11,526 bases of DNA from positions 468,996 through 480,521 of the forward strand of contig NZ_CP046391.1 of NCBI RefSeq assembly GCF_012790675.1, read 5' to 3'. The notes under the pieces were generated by a model. That model made no database searches and was not told the origin of the DNA. It saw nothing but the letters and a program-made list of their open reading frames with translations. The stretch is from Anaplasma platys (GTDB taxonomy: Bacteria; Pseudomonadota; Alphaproteobacteria; Rickettsiales; Anaplasmataceae). Made by a program: the position numbers and the translations under genes. This document shows, one piece after another, positions 1 to 9,113 of this stretch (the first letter of the stretch is position 1; every line of letters starts with the position of its first letter).

Positions 1-371
1 ATTTAAGAAACAGCGATAGAAGAAAAATACTCTGCATTCTTACTTAGGCAAGAAAAGCGCCGAGGTTTTTGAAACAATGAAAATGCACCCATGTGTTTTC
101 CAGAGTAAAAAATTTGAGAAATTCTGCGCTTTCGTTTACTGTCAACAACAATAGCTCTACACGCGAATATTTTAGCTAGTAAAACGTGCGCAGATTACCC
201 CGCACTAGAACAAGCATTTAAGAAAAGAAATACCGCGTGGTTTCCTATGCGCCGCTGCGCTAGGCATTGCGGCACCTCTTATGATTCTGAACCATTTATG
301 TAAAATTCGGTAATAAAATCATGCGTCAGTAATATTTTGAAGACACAATAAAAGGCAAAAAGTCATACGCA
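1..371. other. gene-free stretch at left edge
   Basis: I see no credible reading frame on either strand here. It lies downstream of truA on the minus strand, beyond the candidate terminator hairpin. The sequence is A-rich and stop-dense, with one imperfect G+C-rich dyad near 250-272 (GCCGC ... GCGGC). A gene entering from the left edge cannot be excluded, but nothing supports one. Confidence 0.5.
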
Positions 372-395
372 CATTGCTGCAGTACAGCAGCAATG
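372..395 (-). terminator. candidate terminator hairpin after truA
   Basis: A perfect 9-bp inverted repeat, CATTGCTGC (372-380) and GCAGCAATG (387-395), with a 6-nt loop. It lies 63-86 nt past the truA stop codon on the minus strand. On that strand a run of five T follows only after about nine further bases, so this is an imperfect intrinsic terminator. It could equally be a 3'-end stabilising hairpin for the pyrB-truA transcript. Confidence 0.5.
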
Positions 396-457
396 AATTT
401 AAGAACGACAAAGAGATCCTTTTCGATTTCTATACAAAGGTGCACTCCCCAAAGCGC

Positions 458-1198
458 CTAGTATTCGACGTGCGTGAGATATAACCCATATGGTGGCGCT
501 GTGATCCCCGCAGCAGATCTTTCCCTTTTCTCCAGTATGGTTTCGATATACTCCGGGGAAAACAGTCCATGACCACATTGCACTATTGTGCCGACTATAA
601 TCCTAACCTGCTTGTGCAAAAACGACAATGCAGATATCTCTACATGGATTACATCGCCTTGTTCCGTGATTTCCAGTCTGTCTATAGTCTTCACAGGAGA
701 TTTTGATTGGCAATCCTTTGCACGAAAGCTTGTATAATCCTTTTTTCCTACAAGGTAAGACGCTGCACCCCTCATGTTGGCAACATTCAACTTTCTTGGC
801 ACATGCCACATGCGCATCCTATCGACACATAAGGGCGCTTCTCTATTTGATATCTTATAGACATAATGTCTCTGCCTGGCAGAAAATCTACAGTGAAAAT
901 CCTCATCCACCTCTTCTAAGTGTATGATTGATACCATTTCGTGGCGCAAATAGTGATTTAGGGCGTTTTTAACAACATAGCATTCTACTGCAACTCGCAA
1001 ATCAAAATGAATAACCTGCCCCAAAGCATGAACACCGGAATCAGTCCTCCCCGCAGCATAAACTACAACTGTCTGCTGGGAAAAAGACTTTATTGCCGCT
1101 TCAATTACCTCCTGCACAGATTTGCCAGAAATTCCTGTCTGCCTTTGCCATCCAACAAATGCTGTTCCTTCGTACTCAATAACCGCCTTGTATCTCAT
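458..1198 (-). CDS. truA: tRNA pseudouridine(38-40) synthase TruA
   Basis: TruA converts uridines 38, 39 and 40 in the anticodon arm of tRNAs to pseudouridine in the cytoplasm. The 246-residue product has the family length. Near the N-terminus is the substrate-binding segment [12 protein letters not shown] (9-20). The catalytic motif GRTDSGVHA (50-58) carries the nucleophilic aspartate at D53. [12 protein letters not shown] (about 105-116) and the C-terminal [15 protein letters not shown] stretch (about 192-206) are also typical. The ATG start overlaps the pyrB stop codon by 4 nt (ATGA), so translation is probably coupled to pyrB. No truncation or missing catalytic residue is seen. Identification is firm from motifs; the coupling is inference. 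Confidence 0.96.
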   Translation of the reverse strand: MRYKAVIEYEGTAFVGWQRQTGISGKSVQEVIEAAIKSFSQQTVVVYAAGRTDSGVHALGQVIHFDLRVAVECYVVKNALNHYLRHEMVSIIHLEEVDEDFHCRFSARQRHYVYKISNREAPLCVDRMRMWHVPRKLNVANMRGAASYLVGKKDYTSFRAKDCQSKSPVKTIDRLEITEQGDVIHVEISALSFLHKQVRIIVGTIVQCGHGLFSPEYIETILEKRERSAAGITAPPYGLYLTHVEY

Positions 1199-2100
1199 AC
1201 CAGCATGTAGTGCAAAATAGCCTTCCTGACCGCGACACCCATTTTAACCTGCATTAAAATCGCAGAGCTCGCGTCAGCAACTTCATCTGATATTTCCACT
1301 CCCCTATTCATTGGACCAGGATGCATAACAACCGCATCTTTCTTCGCTATAGTCGCGAGTTTTTCTTTATCAAGCATATAAAGTGCTGCATACTTGCTCT
1401 CCAACATAGCAGTACCCTCGGCTATACGCTCCTTCTGTATTCTCAACAGCATGATAACGTCAGCGTTTTTTATTCCTTCTTTCATGCTATGCGTCACAAA
1501 AGACACTCCTTCTAAGGGCTCATCTGGTAAAAAATGCTCCGGAGCTATAACAGTGATATTAGCGCCACACTTTGATAATAACCTTACATTCGACTTCGCA
1601 ACCCTGCTGTGTCGCACATCCCCACATATAGCAACATTTAGTCCAGCTATGTTCTCTCCTTTCAGGTGCCGTATGGTACAGTAATCTGTTATAGCTTGCG
1701 TTGGATGCTCTCTCACTCCATCTCCTGCATTAACAATGCAACTACCTACTATCTTCTCTTCCACTGCGTCAATGAGACCACTATCTCTTGTCCTTATAAC
1801 TAGCAAGTCCGTACTCATAGCTTCAAGTGTTGCAACAGTATCAACAAAGCTCTCACCTTTGTTGATAGAAGAGGTAGCCATGTTTAAAGTCACTGAAACA
1901 GCTCCTAAAGACTTTTCTGCTATTTCAAAAGCCAACAGAGTCCTAGTAGAATTCTCTAAAAACAAATTCGCGATTACCTTACCTTTTAAGATATCTCCAG
2001 ATGTCCAACCATTCATATAATTGAAAGAGAGCTCTGCAATGCTTGCCAGATCAGCATCACTGAGATTATCGATACGCAAAAGTTTCTTCAGTTTTCTCAT
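1195..2100 (-). CDS. pyrB: aspartate carbamoyltransferase, catalytic subunit
   Basis: This enzyme condenses carbamoyl phosphate with L-aspartate to N-carbamoylaspartate, the committed step of pyrimidine synthesis. From the ATG at 2100 the product is 301 residues, the usual catalytic-chain length. The carbamoyl-phosphate motif STRT is at 51-54, the mobile-loop NKGES at 80-84, HPTQ at 132-135, and the aspartate-domain motif [10 protein letters not shown] at 250-259. An in-frame GTG at 2121 would add seven residues; I prefer the ATG because family members begin close to the helix starting at [18 protein letters not shown], and neither start has a convincing Shine-Dalgarno sequence. Its stop overlaps the truA start. 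No regulatory-chain gene (pyrI) is nearby. Anaplasma and Ehrlichia keep pyrimidine synthesis while Rickettsia lacks it, which agrees with the organism call. Confidence 0.95.
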   Translation of the reverse strand: MRKLKKLLRIDNLSDADLASIAELSFNYMNGWTSGDILKGKVIANLFLENSTRTLLAFEIAEKSLGAVSVTLNMATSSINKGESFVDTVATLEAMSTDLLVIRTRDSGLIDAVEEKIVGSCIVNAGDGVREHPTQAITDYCTIRHLKGENIAGLNVAICGDVRHSRVAKSNVRLLSKCGANITVIAPEHFLPDEPLEGVSFVTHSMKEGIKNADVIMLLRIQKERIAEGTAMLESKYAALYMLDKEKLATIAKKDAVVMHPGPMNRGVEISDEVADASSAILMQVKMGVAVRKAILHYMLV

Positions 2101-2149
2101 ATTTTTCGCACACAGCAGCACCCAGTAAACTTACCACTATTTCCATCTG

Positions 2150-2203
2150 ATATGAAGGAAGATATCTTTGATCTCTCAAGGGGTAACACTTATCCAAGAT
2201 AAG
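2150..2203 (-). promoter_or_regulatory. candidate promoter/operator region of pyrB-truA
   Basis: On the minus strand upstream of pyrB there is a -35-like TTGAGA (2174-2179) and, 18 bp on, a weak -10-like TCATAT (2150-2155, only 3 of 6 consensus bases). Just upstream is a perfect dyad CTTATC-CAA-GATAAG (2189-2203) that could be an operator or a short hairpin. The dyad is directly visible; the promoter reading is weak. Confidence 0.25.
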
Positions 2204-2830
2204 ATGATCCTTTCAGATGAAGAAGTGCAGGGGTTTAGGTCACCAAGAACAGATTATAAATCCTATAGGCAATCACATTGCTAACACTGGCTTTGAGTAC
2301 GTAAAAAGCCATAACCCAGGGCTTACACTGCCCGGATACCAACGCTACCTGATGTACCTCAAAAGCGCCACCAAGGGGTGCTTAAAACGTAACTCACAAC
2401 CTCGAGGGACGGTGTCCCATCGAATACCACATAAGTCACAAAAGCGTATTACAAATATGCAGCGATATCACGAAAATCACTCGTTGCCTTACCAATATAA
2501 CGCTCCGACAAGCACATTATGCTCATATAAAAACACTATTATATAGGGCGTGCCCATTGACTCAAAGCCGGAGCAGATATAAAAAACTACACGTAGACTT
2601 CACAAAATGCACCCCTTTGCGAAAGCACTGTGGACATCACACAGCCCGATGCCAATTCAGAAACTAACAAAGGAACGCAGGGACAGCACATTCCAACACA
2701 CTATGTGTGTGTACACATGTACATGAAATTATCACAGCAATGGCAATTTGCCCCAAACGTCATTTTACACCACGCAAAAAACAACTCCTGAAACGCAGCC
2801 CAACCGTTTAACAAGAACGATAAATACTGG
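2204..2830. other. roughly 630-nt gap with no convincing gene
   Basis: This lies between the end of the transaldolase gene and the pyrB upstream region. A plus-strand frame of 109 codons (2217-2546) is open, but its product is extremely rich in His, Asn, Lys, Arg, Gln and Tyr with only three acidic residues, has no motif and no ribosome-binding site, and runs opposite to the flanking genes; I regard it as chance. On the minus strand a stop-bounded frame of about 48 codons (near 2236-2382) has a more protein-like composition and could be a remnant of a decayed gene, but I cannot name it. A small hairpin GGGAC-GGT-GTCCC lies at 2406-2418. The alternating purine/pyrimidine tract at 2696-2725 is listed separately. 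Confidence 0.45.
2696..2725. repeat. alternating purine-pyrimidine tract with nested palindromes
   Basis: Bases 2702-2725 alternate pyrimidine-purine without a break for 24 nt, and 2696-2701 continue the pattern with one phase break. It contains two overlapping perfect palindromes, TGTGTACACA (2708-2717) and CATGTACATG (2716-2725). Such tracts can adopt left-handed Z-DNA or extrude small cruciforms under negative supercoiling. It lies about 105 nt beyond the transaldolase stop codon, in the gap before pyrB. Confidence 0.6.
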
Positions 2831-3484
2831 TTATAAAATGCTTTTTCCAGCTTTGTTCCACGCATCCAAAAAGTCTTTAAGGCCTTTGTCTGTCTGCGGA
2901 TGCTTAAATAACTGTTCAAAAACAGCCACGGGAACTGTAGCCACTTCAGCGCCCGCTTTAGCCACTTCTACCACATGCTGAGGGCTTCTCACTGATGCCG
3001 CCAAGATTTGCGTAGAAAAATTATAATTTGAGTACACGGTACGTATATCCCTAATCAGCGTAACACCATCTCCACCCAAATCATCAATGCGCCCCATAAA
3101 AGGTGAGACAAAGTACGCTCCTGCCTTAGCAGCAAGCAGCGCCTGGGAGACCGAAAAACACAAAGTAACATTCACCTTTACACCCTGCTTCGAAAGCATA
3201 TTACAAGCACGTATGCCATCAAAAGTCATCGGCAGTTTTACAACAACATTCTTTGCAATCTTGGTAAGACTGACTCCCTCTTGCACCATATTCTCAGCAT
3301 CGGTCGATACTACCTCAATGCTCACTTCACCAACAACAAGGGAACAAATCTCCGCTAATAGCTCTGCGTATGGGCGATCCGACTTAGATAACAACAAGGG
3401 ATTAGTGGTTATTCCATCGACAATACCCGTTCTACAAAGCTCGGTTATACGACCCACATCTACGGAATCCAGAAATATCTTCAC
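2831..3484 (-). CDS. tal: transaldolase, small TalC/FSA-type
   Basis: A class I aldolase of the short transaldolase/fructose-6-phosphate aldolase family, 217 residues. It moves a three-carbon dihydroxyacetone unit between sugar phosphates in the non-oxidative pentose-phosphate pathway. The N-terminal MKIFLDSVDV, GITTNP (24-29), the Schiff-base lysine K83 in VVVKLP, VNVTLCFS (104-111) and SPFMGRIDD (127-135) are visible. Phe129 sits where fructose-6-phosphate aldolase has a tyrosine, favouring true transaldolase activity. The start is GTG: the product then begins with the family's standard N-terminus. The GTG overlaps the atpC stop by 4 nt (GTGA), so it is probably translationally coupled to the ATP synthase pair. 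The reaction is inferred from the family and this one residue. Confidence 0.92.
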   Translation of the reverse strand: MKIFLDSVDVGRITELCRTGIVDGITTNPLLLSKSDRPYAELLAEICSLVVGEVSIEVVSTDAENMVQEGVSLTKIAKNVVVKLPMTFDGIRACNMLSKQGVKVNVTLCFSVSQALLAAKAGAYFVSPFMGRIDDLGGDGVTLIRDIRTVYSNYNFSTQILAASVRSPQHVVEVAKAGAEVATVPVAVFEQLFKHPQTDKGLKDFLDAWNKAGKSIL

Positions 3485-3879
3485 TTTGCCAAAACCATAT
3501 CAATAAACCTCAAGTCCGTCCTAGAAAGCTCACCAATTACACCCCCAGAAGAAGTAAGCTTGGCAACCTCATCTCGAAAACGCCTTAGCTCTTCTTGGCT
3601 ACTCTCTTCAGGTAACACAAAAACCTCAGAAATGACGCAGCACATGTTATCTTTAATAGTCAACGTCACGCCAGACGCCAAGACCATAACTTCCCCTCCA
3701 TCCTCCTTTTTCAGCACTATAAAACCCGGAAGCAGACTCATCACAGACTTCTCATGTCTTGCCATGACAGTAAACTCTCCCCTGACAGTACGCGCAGTAA
3801 GCGAACGCACACTAGGATAATCAGCCTTCTTGCAAGGAGAAACAAACTCTACAGCCAAGCACTCCATATCCAACCTCAT
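3481..3879 (-). CDS. atpC: ATP synthase F1 subunit epsilon
   Basis: Epsilon is part of the F1 central stalk, contacting gamma and the c-ring and restraining ATP hydrolysis. The 132-residue product has the family opening VEFVSPCKK (about 10-18), followed by a divergent beta-sandwich with a GEFTVMARHEKSVMSLLPG segment (about 34-52), matching the usual GDFGVLPGHAP...LxPG pattern. A C-terminal helical part carries SSQEELRRFRDEVAKL (about 93-108). An in-frame ATG at 3867 (MECLAVEF) has AGG shortly upstream and is a possible alternative start, four residues shorter. It follows atpD by 37 nt and overlaps the transaldolase gene. Sequence conservation is low, as usual for epsilon, but the position after atpD makes the call strong. 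Confidence 0.92.
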   Translation of the reverse strand: MRLDMECLAVEFVSPCKKADYPSVRSLTARTVRGEFTVMARHEKSVMSLLPGFIVLKKEDGGEVMVLASGVTLTIKDNMCCVISEVFVLPEESSQEELRRFRDEVAKLTSSGGVIGELSRTDLRFIDMVLAK

Positions 3880-3916
3880 ACCAAAACAGCACTATGCGAT
3901 AACCAGCGCAAAGGCC

Positions 3917-5401
<1,485 letters not shown>

Positions 5402-5465
5402 TCAAGAAGAAGCACACACGTGACAAACTCACCCACAACGGTATTGATAAAAGAACAACACAACG

Positions 5466-5548
5466 TACCCTTAGCCGGACTCGAACCAGCACACCCTCTC
5501 GGGCAGTAGATTTTGAGTCTACCGCGTCTACCATTCCGCCATAAGGGC
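5466..5548 (-). tRNA. tRNA-Leu(CAA)
   Basis: An 83-nt class II tRNA. The acceptor stem GCCCTTA pairs with TAAGGGT (first pair G-U), with discriminator A at 5466. The anticodon stem GTAGA/TCTAC encloses the loop CTCAAAA, giving anticodon CAA (5513-5515), which reads UUG. The long variable arm folds as GCCC-GAGA-GGGT and the T-arm is GCTGG-TTCGAGT-CCGGC. CCA is not encoded: the bases after the discriminator are CGT. It is in the same direction as atpD and close upstream of it, so the two may share a transcript. Confidence 0.95.
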
Positions 5549-5563
5549 CACCTCACCGTACAG

Positions 5564-5591
5564 ATACTACAATCAATTTCCCCCAAGTCAA
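5564..5591 (-). promoter_or_regulatory. candidate promoter of tRNA-Leu
   Basis: On the minus strand, -35-like TTGACT (5586-5591, 5 of 6 consensus bases), a 16-bp spacer, and -10-like TAGTAT (5564-5569, 4 of 6). The -10 ends 15 nt before the mature tRNA 5' end, a plausible distance for a short leader. If there is no terminator after the tRNA, this promoter could also drive atpD-atpC-tal. Confidence 0.5.
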
Positions 5592-5948
5592 TCCCTACTA
5601 TGCCATTGTTTTACCACATTAATGCTGATAGCGCCCATTTATGCCGGGTAGGAAAATGTATCGTGTACATCACATATGTGCGGGTGGCACTATTTAGTAC
5701 ATAGCGTTAAGAGCAATACACCAACAACAAAATTCTGAAGCAAGCACACACGATGGAGAACATTTAACTTACAATTAAGTGTCACATGCTATGATAGGGT
5801 GTATGGAGTTGCATGGTTTTGAAAAAAAACAAGCCTGACCCTACTACCATGTATAGAAACACAATTTCAAGATATACAAGATAGGAAAAATGTGCTAGGA
5901 GTGGCTCCACGCTTCACCTTAAATAGTTGCTAAATTACCAGGCCGGAC
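5592..5948. other. divergent intergenic region, tRNA-Leu / mgtE
   Basis: No gene is supported in this 357-nt stretch. It holds the mgtE promoter candidate and leader. It also contains a perfect 10-bp palindrome CACATATGTG (5671-5680) inside an alternating purine-pyrimidine run. The presumed mgtE leader, about 5803-5948, has a short 11-codon frame beginning with the ATG at 5803 and a small GGAG-TGG-CTCC hairpin near 5898-5908. I see no resemblance to a known Mg2+ riboswitch, though I could not fold it. Confidence 0.45.
5767..5795 (+). promoter_or_regulatory. candidate mgtE promoter with overlapping dyad
   Basis: A -35-like CTTACA (5768-5773, 4 of 6 consensus bases), a 16-bp spacer and a good -10 TATGAT (5790-5795, 5 of 6). 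The -35 lies within an inverted repeat ACTTA-CAAT-TAAGT (5767-5780), a position suited to a repressor or activator site. A start near 5802 would give a leader of about 147 nt before mgtE. Confidence 0.45.
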
Positions 5949-7292
5949 ATGTCGCACCATTTATTGGATAAGGATACCAGTGATTTTCTAATAGATGCCA
6001 TAGAAGAGGAAAGGACCGAGGACATAGAGAGGGTCATTAGTGGAATGGATGGCGTGCAGCTGGCCTTTTTCTTGCTAACGTCGACACAAAATCAAAGAAA
6101 AGAACTCCTGAAGCACGTAAGAGACGAATCGATCTCAGAAATCTTGGTACACCTAGTTCCAGGACTGAGACAGGGGGTGGTAAGCACACTGGGAACGGAA
6201 AAAGTTGCCCGCTCTATATCAGATCTTGATAGCGAAGACATAGTAATAGTAGTAGAGGACCTGAATACTGAATATCAAGAAGAGATCCTCAGACTGCTTC
6301 CCGAGAAAAAGCGGCTACTTATCAATGAACTCCTTTCCTATCCCGAAAAAAGCGCGGGAAGGTTGATGCACAAGGACATTACCGTAGTCCCTGCACATTG
6401 GAGTATAAAGCAGCTTACTACTTTTTTGCGGGAAAATTCAAGAAACAGGAAACTGCACGAAATATTCGTAATAAATCAAAAGCTGCAGCCTATAGGGATA
6501 CTTTCTCTCGATGACGTGGTAACCGCTAGCAGCGATAGTTTCGTCCATCAAGTGATGGATACAGACATTAAGTTAATTCGCCCAAGCGCAAATCAGGAGG
6601 AGGTGTCTGAAACTTTCAGGCAATACTCACTGCTTTCGGCGCCTGTTGTAGATAAAGAAGGCCGCATAATAGGATCTGTTCTGGTTTATGACATTATAAA
6701 TGTAGTACATGAAGAAGCTGAAGAGGACGTGCTGCATCTGGGTATGGTATCCGACGGTGATATAAGTTCACCACTTGTAAAAACGGTAGCCAGAAGAATG
6801 CCGTGGTTGCTGCTAAACCTTTTAACCTCTACAGCAAGTTCATTAGTAATCGGGTGGTTTAGCGATACAATAAAAAGCTTTATAGCTTTATCTATAATAA
6901 TGCCAATGATAGCTTCTATGAGCGGCAATTCCGGATTGCAAGCTCTTGCTGTTACAATACGGGCCCTGGCAACTAAACAACTTACCTATAGAAACTCGAG
7001 AAGGCTGCTCTTCAAGGAACTGTGTGTTGGGATGATAAACGGAGCAATTATAGCCGCGGTAGCTTCTTTTGCTGTTGTTTTCCGTTTTCACGACGTGCCC
7101 ATAGAAATTCTTTTCGTAGTGTCGATGATAATTACATTCTCAATTTCGACACTTTCTGGAGCAGCAGTCCCGCTAATACTTAACTTTTTCAGGGCAGATC
7201 CTGCCATATCTTCATCAATAATAGTGTGCGCTGCCAGCGACATATTGTCGTTTCTGATCTTTCTAGGACTGGCAACAATATTTCTCATGTAA
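5949..7292 (+). CDS. mgtE: MgtE-family magnesium transporter
   Basis: An inner-membrane Mg2+ channel/transporter gated by cytoplasmic Mg2+. The 447-residue product has the full family layout: an N-terminal helical superhelix domain (about 10-130), two CBS domains (about 137-196 and 203-256), an acidic connecting helix (about 253-284), and five membrane segments (roughly 287-305, 308-326, 357-378, 386-409 and 421-446). The pore signature reads MPMIASMSGNSGLQALAVTI (318-337), with serines at positions that are usually glycine and alanine in GGNAG. The last-helix motif ADPAISSS...ASDILSFL keeps the conserved pore aspartate, D431. The ATG at 5949 fits the family N-terminus, without a clear Shine-Dalgarno. 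It is monocistronic, with long gene-free DNA on both sides. Confidence 0.94.
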   Translation: MSHHLLDKDTSDFLIDAIEEERTEDIERVISGMDGVQLAFFLLTSTQNQRKELLKHVRDESISEILVHLVPGLRQGVVSTLGTEKVARSISDLDSEDIVIVVEDLNTEYQEEILRLLPEKKRLLINELLSYPEKSAGRLMHKDITVVPAHWSIKQLTTFLRENSRNRKLHEIFVINQKLQPIGILSLDDVVTASSDSFVHQVMDTDIKLIRPSANQEEVSETFRQYSLLSAPVVDKEGRIIGSVLVYDIINVVHEEAEEDVLHLGMVSDGDISSPLVKTVARRMPWLLLNLLTSTASSLVIGWFSDTIKSFIALSIIMPMIASMSGNSGLQALAVTIRALATKQLTYRNSRRLLFKELCVGMINGAIIAAVASFAVVFRFHDVPIEILFVVSMIITFSISTLSGAAVPLILNFFRADPAISSSIIVCAASDILSFLIFLGLATIFLM

Positions 7293-8035
7293 GTACGGCT
7301 CGCTATGTTTAGTGAACTTATGCCCTAAGGCTGAAGAGTTTGCCACTTACAATGCGAGAGTCTACCTTAATGTTTAAATCTTTCATTTGATGCATAGGGT
7401 CTGCACCCTGGTTAGCGTGTAATAGTTTCAGCATTTTATAGCCCTCAAGCCATCATGATATGTGAAGTACGTTGTAGAATAGGAAGCCCTCTCCCTTATA
7501 CTTCCTATCTTGGATAAAGCACACTATTAAGAGAGAATCTGCACCAACAATTTAAAATGACTTCCTCAACTATGAGCTTATGTTTCAGTATCACAGAAAA
7601 TTAGCATCTATATAATGGCTATGAACTGGCAAAATTAGCGAAAAAGCTGCTATTATCGAGCCTTCCCCTTGAGAACCCTAGCATACCCTAATCCATGAGA
7701 AAGCCCGCGCTATAAAGGACGTATATGTCCTTCACATCATAGATGGAAAGTAGATTTTGACGTATCCTACCCTATAATTCCTGTAACTGTGAAGCAATAG
7801 AAAAAGGCATTGCATTAAGATCCCGCTATACGTCCTACAAACACACTGCTATTTACTTGTAGCAAAAAGCACAAAATACTGCAGAGGAGAGTAGCATTTT
7901 TACAGTTACAACATTGGAGAGACAAACTCAAAATGAGCACTGTTTAACATAATACTTTATTGATATAACCATAACCTCATCTAACAAGGAAGTTATGCTT
8001 TATATGTACGCATGACACCGATAAAACACACAGCG
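7293..8035. other. gene-free stretch after mgtE
   Basis: About 740 nt with stops in all frames and no recognisable gene or RNA. A perfect hairpin AAGGAC-GTATAT-GTCCTT (7715-7732) is the only clear dyad, and no T-run follows it. I see no convincing mgtE terminator. The region looks like eroded sequence, common in Anaplasmataceae, but I cannot identify what it derives from. Confidence 0.5.
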
Positions 8036-8077
8036 AAAAAAAATGAACGGCTACGTCCCTAGCGTCCATTTATGGAC
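8036..8077 (-). terminator. candidate terminator after tRNA-Pro
   Basis: On the minus strand, 57 nt past the tRNA-Pro 3' end, come a hairpin GTCCA-TAAA-TGGAC (8064-8077) and then a second small one, GCTA-GGGACG-TAGC (8050-8063). A short linker follows and then eight T (8043-8036). The order of stem-loop then T-run suits an intrinsic terminator, although the stems are short and the linker to the T-run is about six bases. Confidence 0.45.
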
Positions 8078-8133
8078 ACATTAAAACTTACAGAAAAAAC
8101 AGCAGATCTCAGCTCTTATAAAAGCCCTGCACG

Positions 8134-8207
<74 letters not shown>

Positions 8208-8217
8208 AAGCCCGGCC

Positions 8218-8246
8218 ATGGTAAAACATATAGACAGTAGTGTCAA
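8218..8246 (-). promoter_or_regulatory. promoter of tRNA-Pro
   Basis: On the minus strand there is a perfect -35 TTGACA (8241-8246), exactly 17 bp of spacer and a -10 TACCAT (8218-8223, 4 of 6 consensus bases). Transcription would start around 8211, four bases before the mature tRNA. This is the best sigma-70-type match I found in the window. Confidence 0.6.
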
Positions 8247-8467
8247 TATCTCTCCCAATTGTCGACGCAATATTTCCAATTACGGGGATTTTTTACAAAG
8301 TAATTGTGGAAATAGCAGTCCTTTTTTTGTCTACTTTGAAATATAAACACCTTCCAGTGAACCTACTAAGGATTGATGTTTACTACATCGCAAAAGATAT
8401 GTCTTAACTCACAGGAATAAACCACTTACTATTATGCCCATAGGCAGTAGATTTTGGGCTAACAATA

Positions 8468-9112
8468 GTTAGAATACGAACAGCGAAAGGGCGAAGGATT
8501 TCCTCTACAAACTGGCTTTATCGGCAGGTAAATGACAGGTATGTAGCCCTGGCAAAAAAAGAAGGGTACCGATCAAGATCAGCGTACAAGCTGATAGAAA
8601 TAAACGACAAATTTAAGATTTTGCGACCCGGTAGTTTTGTATTGGACCTAGGGGCTTATCCTGGGGGATGGTCACAGGTTGCTGCGCAGCAAGTAGTGAA
8701 GGCTGAAGGTAAAAGAGGCCTAGTAATAGCAGTCGACTTGCAACAAATGGAAGCAATAGACAATGTTACCTGCTTGCGGTGTGATATTGAAAGTGAAGCA
8801 GCTCTCTTGGATTCACATATAAGTCATATCCGCTTCGATGTAGTTTTATCAGATATGGCACCGCGATCATGCGGACATCGGCAAGTAGATCACGCAAATA
8901 TCATAAACCTCTGTGAATTAGCTCGCGATATGGCGTTACAGCGACTCAGGCCTTTGGGATGCTTCATCACTAAGATCTTACACGGAGAATTCGAGCAGGA
9001 ATTTAGAAAGTCCGTCATTCCCAACTTTGAGACTGTTTCATACTTTAAACCCAGGTCTAGCAGAAGTGAATCTTCGGAGATGTACCTGGTTGCACTGAAG
9101 TTTAAGGGCTAG
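8468..9112 (+). CDS. rlmE: 23S rRNA (uridine-2'-O)-methyltransferase RlmE; start unresolved
   Basis: RlmE (FtsJ/RrmJ) methylates the ribose of 23S rRNA U2552 on the 50S subunit, using S-adenosylmethionine. The conserved frame begins [20 protein letters not shown] and runs about 214 residues, the family length. Counting from that V, the catalytic tetrad is present: K41 in SAYKLIEI, D129 in LSDMAP, the lysine of FITKIL and the glutamate of [11 protein letters not shown] motif I reads [13 protein letters not shown], with Y where A is usual. The oddity is the start: the frame is open only from a TAG at 8441 and holds no ATG, GTG or TTG before 8621, which would remove the conserved N-terminus and K41. 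An ATG at 8434 in another frame reaches a stop at 8470; a one-base shift near 8467 would join it to the rlmE frame. Function is firm; the 5' end is not. Confidence 0.88.
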   Translation, partial: VRIRTAKGRRISSTNWLYRQVNDRYVALAKKEGYRSRSAYKLIEINDKFKILRPGSFVLDLGAYPGGWSQVAAQQVVKAEGKRGLVIAVDLQQMEAIDNVTCLRCDIESEAALLDSHISHIRFDVVLSDMAPRSCGHRQVDHANIINLCELARDMALQRLRPLGCFITKILHGEFEQEFRKSVIPNFETVSYFKPRSSRSESSEMYLVALKFKG

Positions 9113-9113
9113 A

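Noticed and set aside
2217..2546. 109-codon plus-strand reading frame
   Set aside because: Composition is extreme (very basic, rich in His, Asn, Gln and Tyr, almost no acidic residues), there is no motif or ribosome-binding site, and it is antisense to the flanking genes; most likely a chance frame.
3087..3506. 139-codon plus-strand frame opposite the transaldolase gene
   Set aside because: Antisense shadow of tal; Ser/Thr/Pro-rich composition typical of such frames.
8443..8456. 14-bp identity between the rlmE 5' region and the complement of the tRNA-Leu anticodon arm (5502-5515)
   Set aside because: Striking because it falls where the rlmE frame is disturbed, but one 14-mer match is not unexpected in an 11.5-kb self-comparison, and the flanks do not continue as tRNA.
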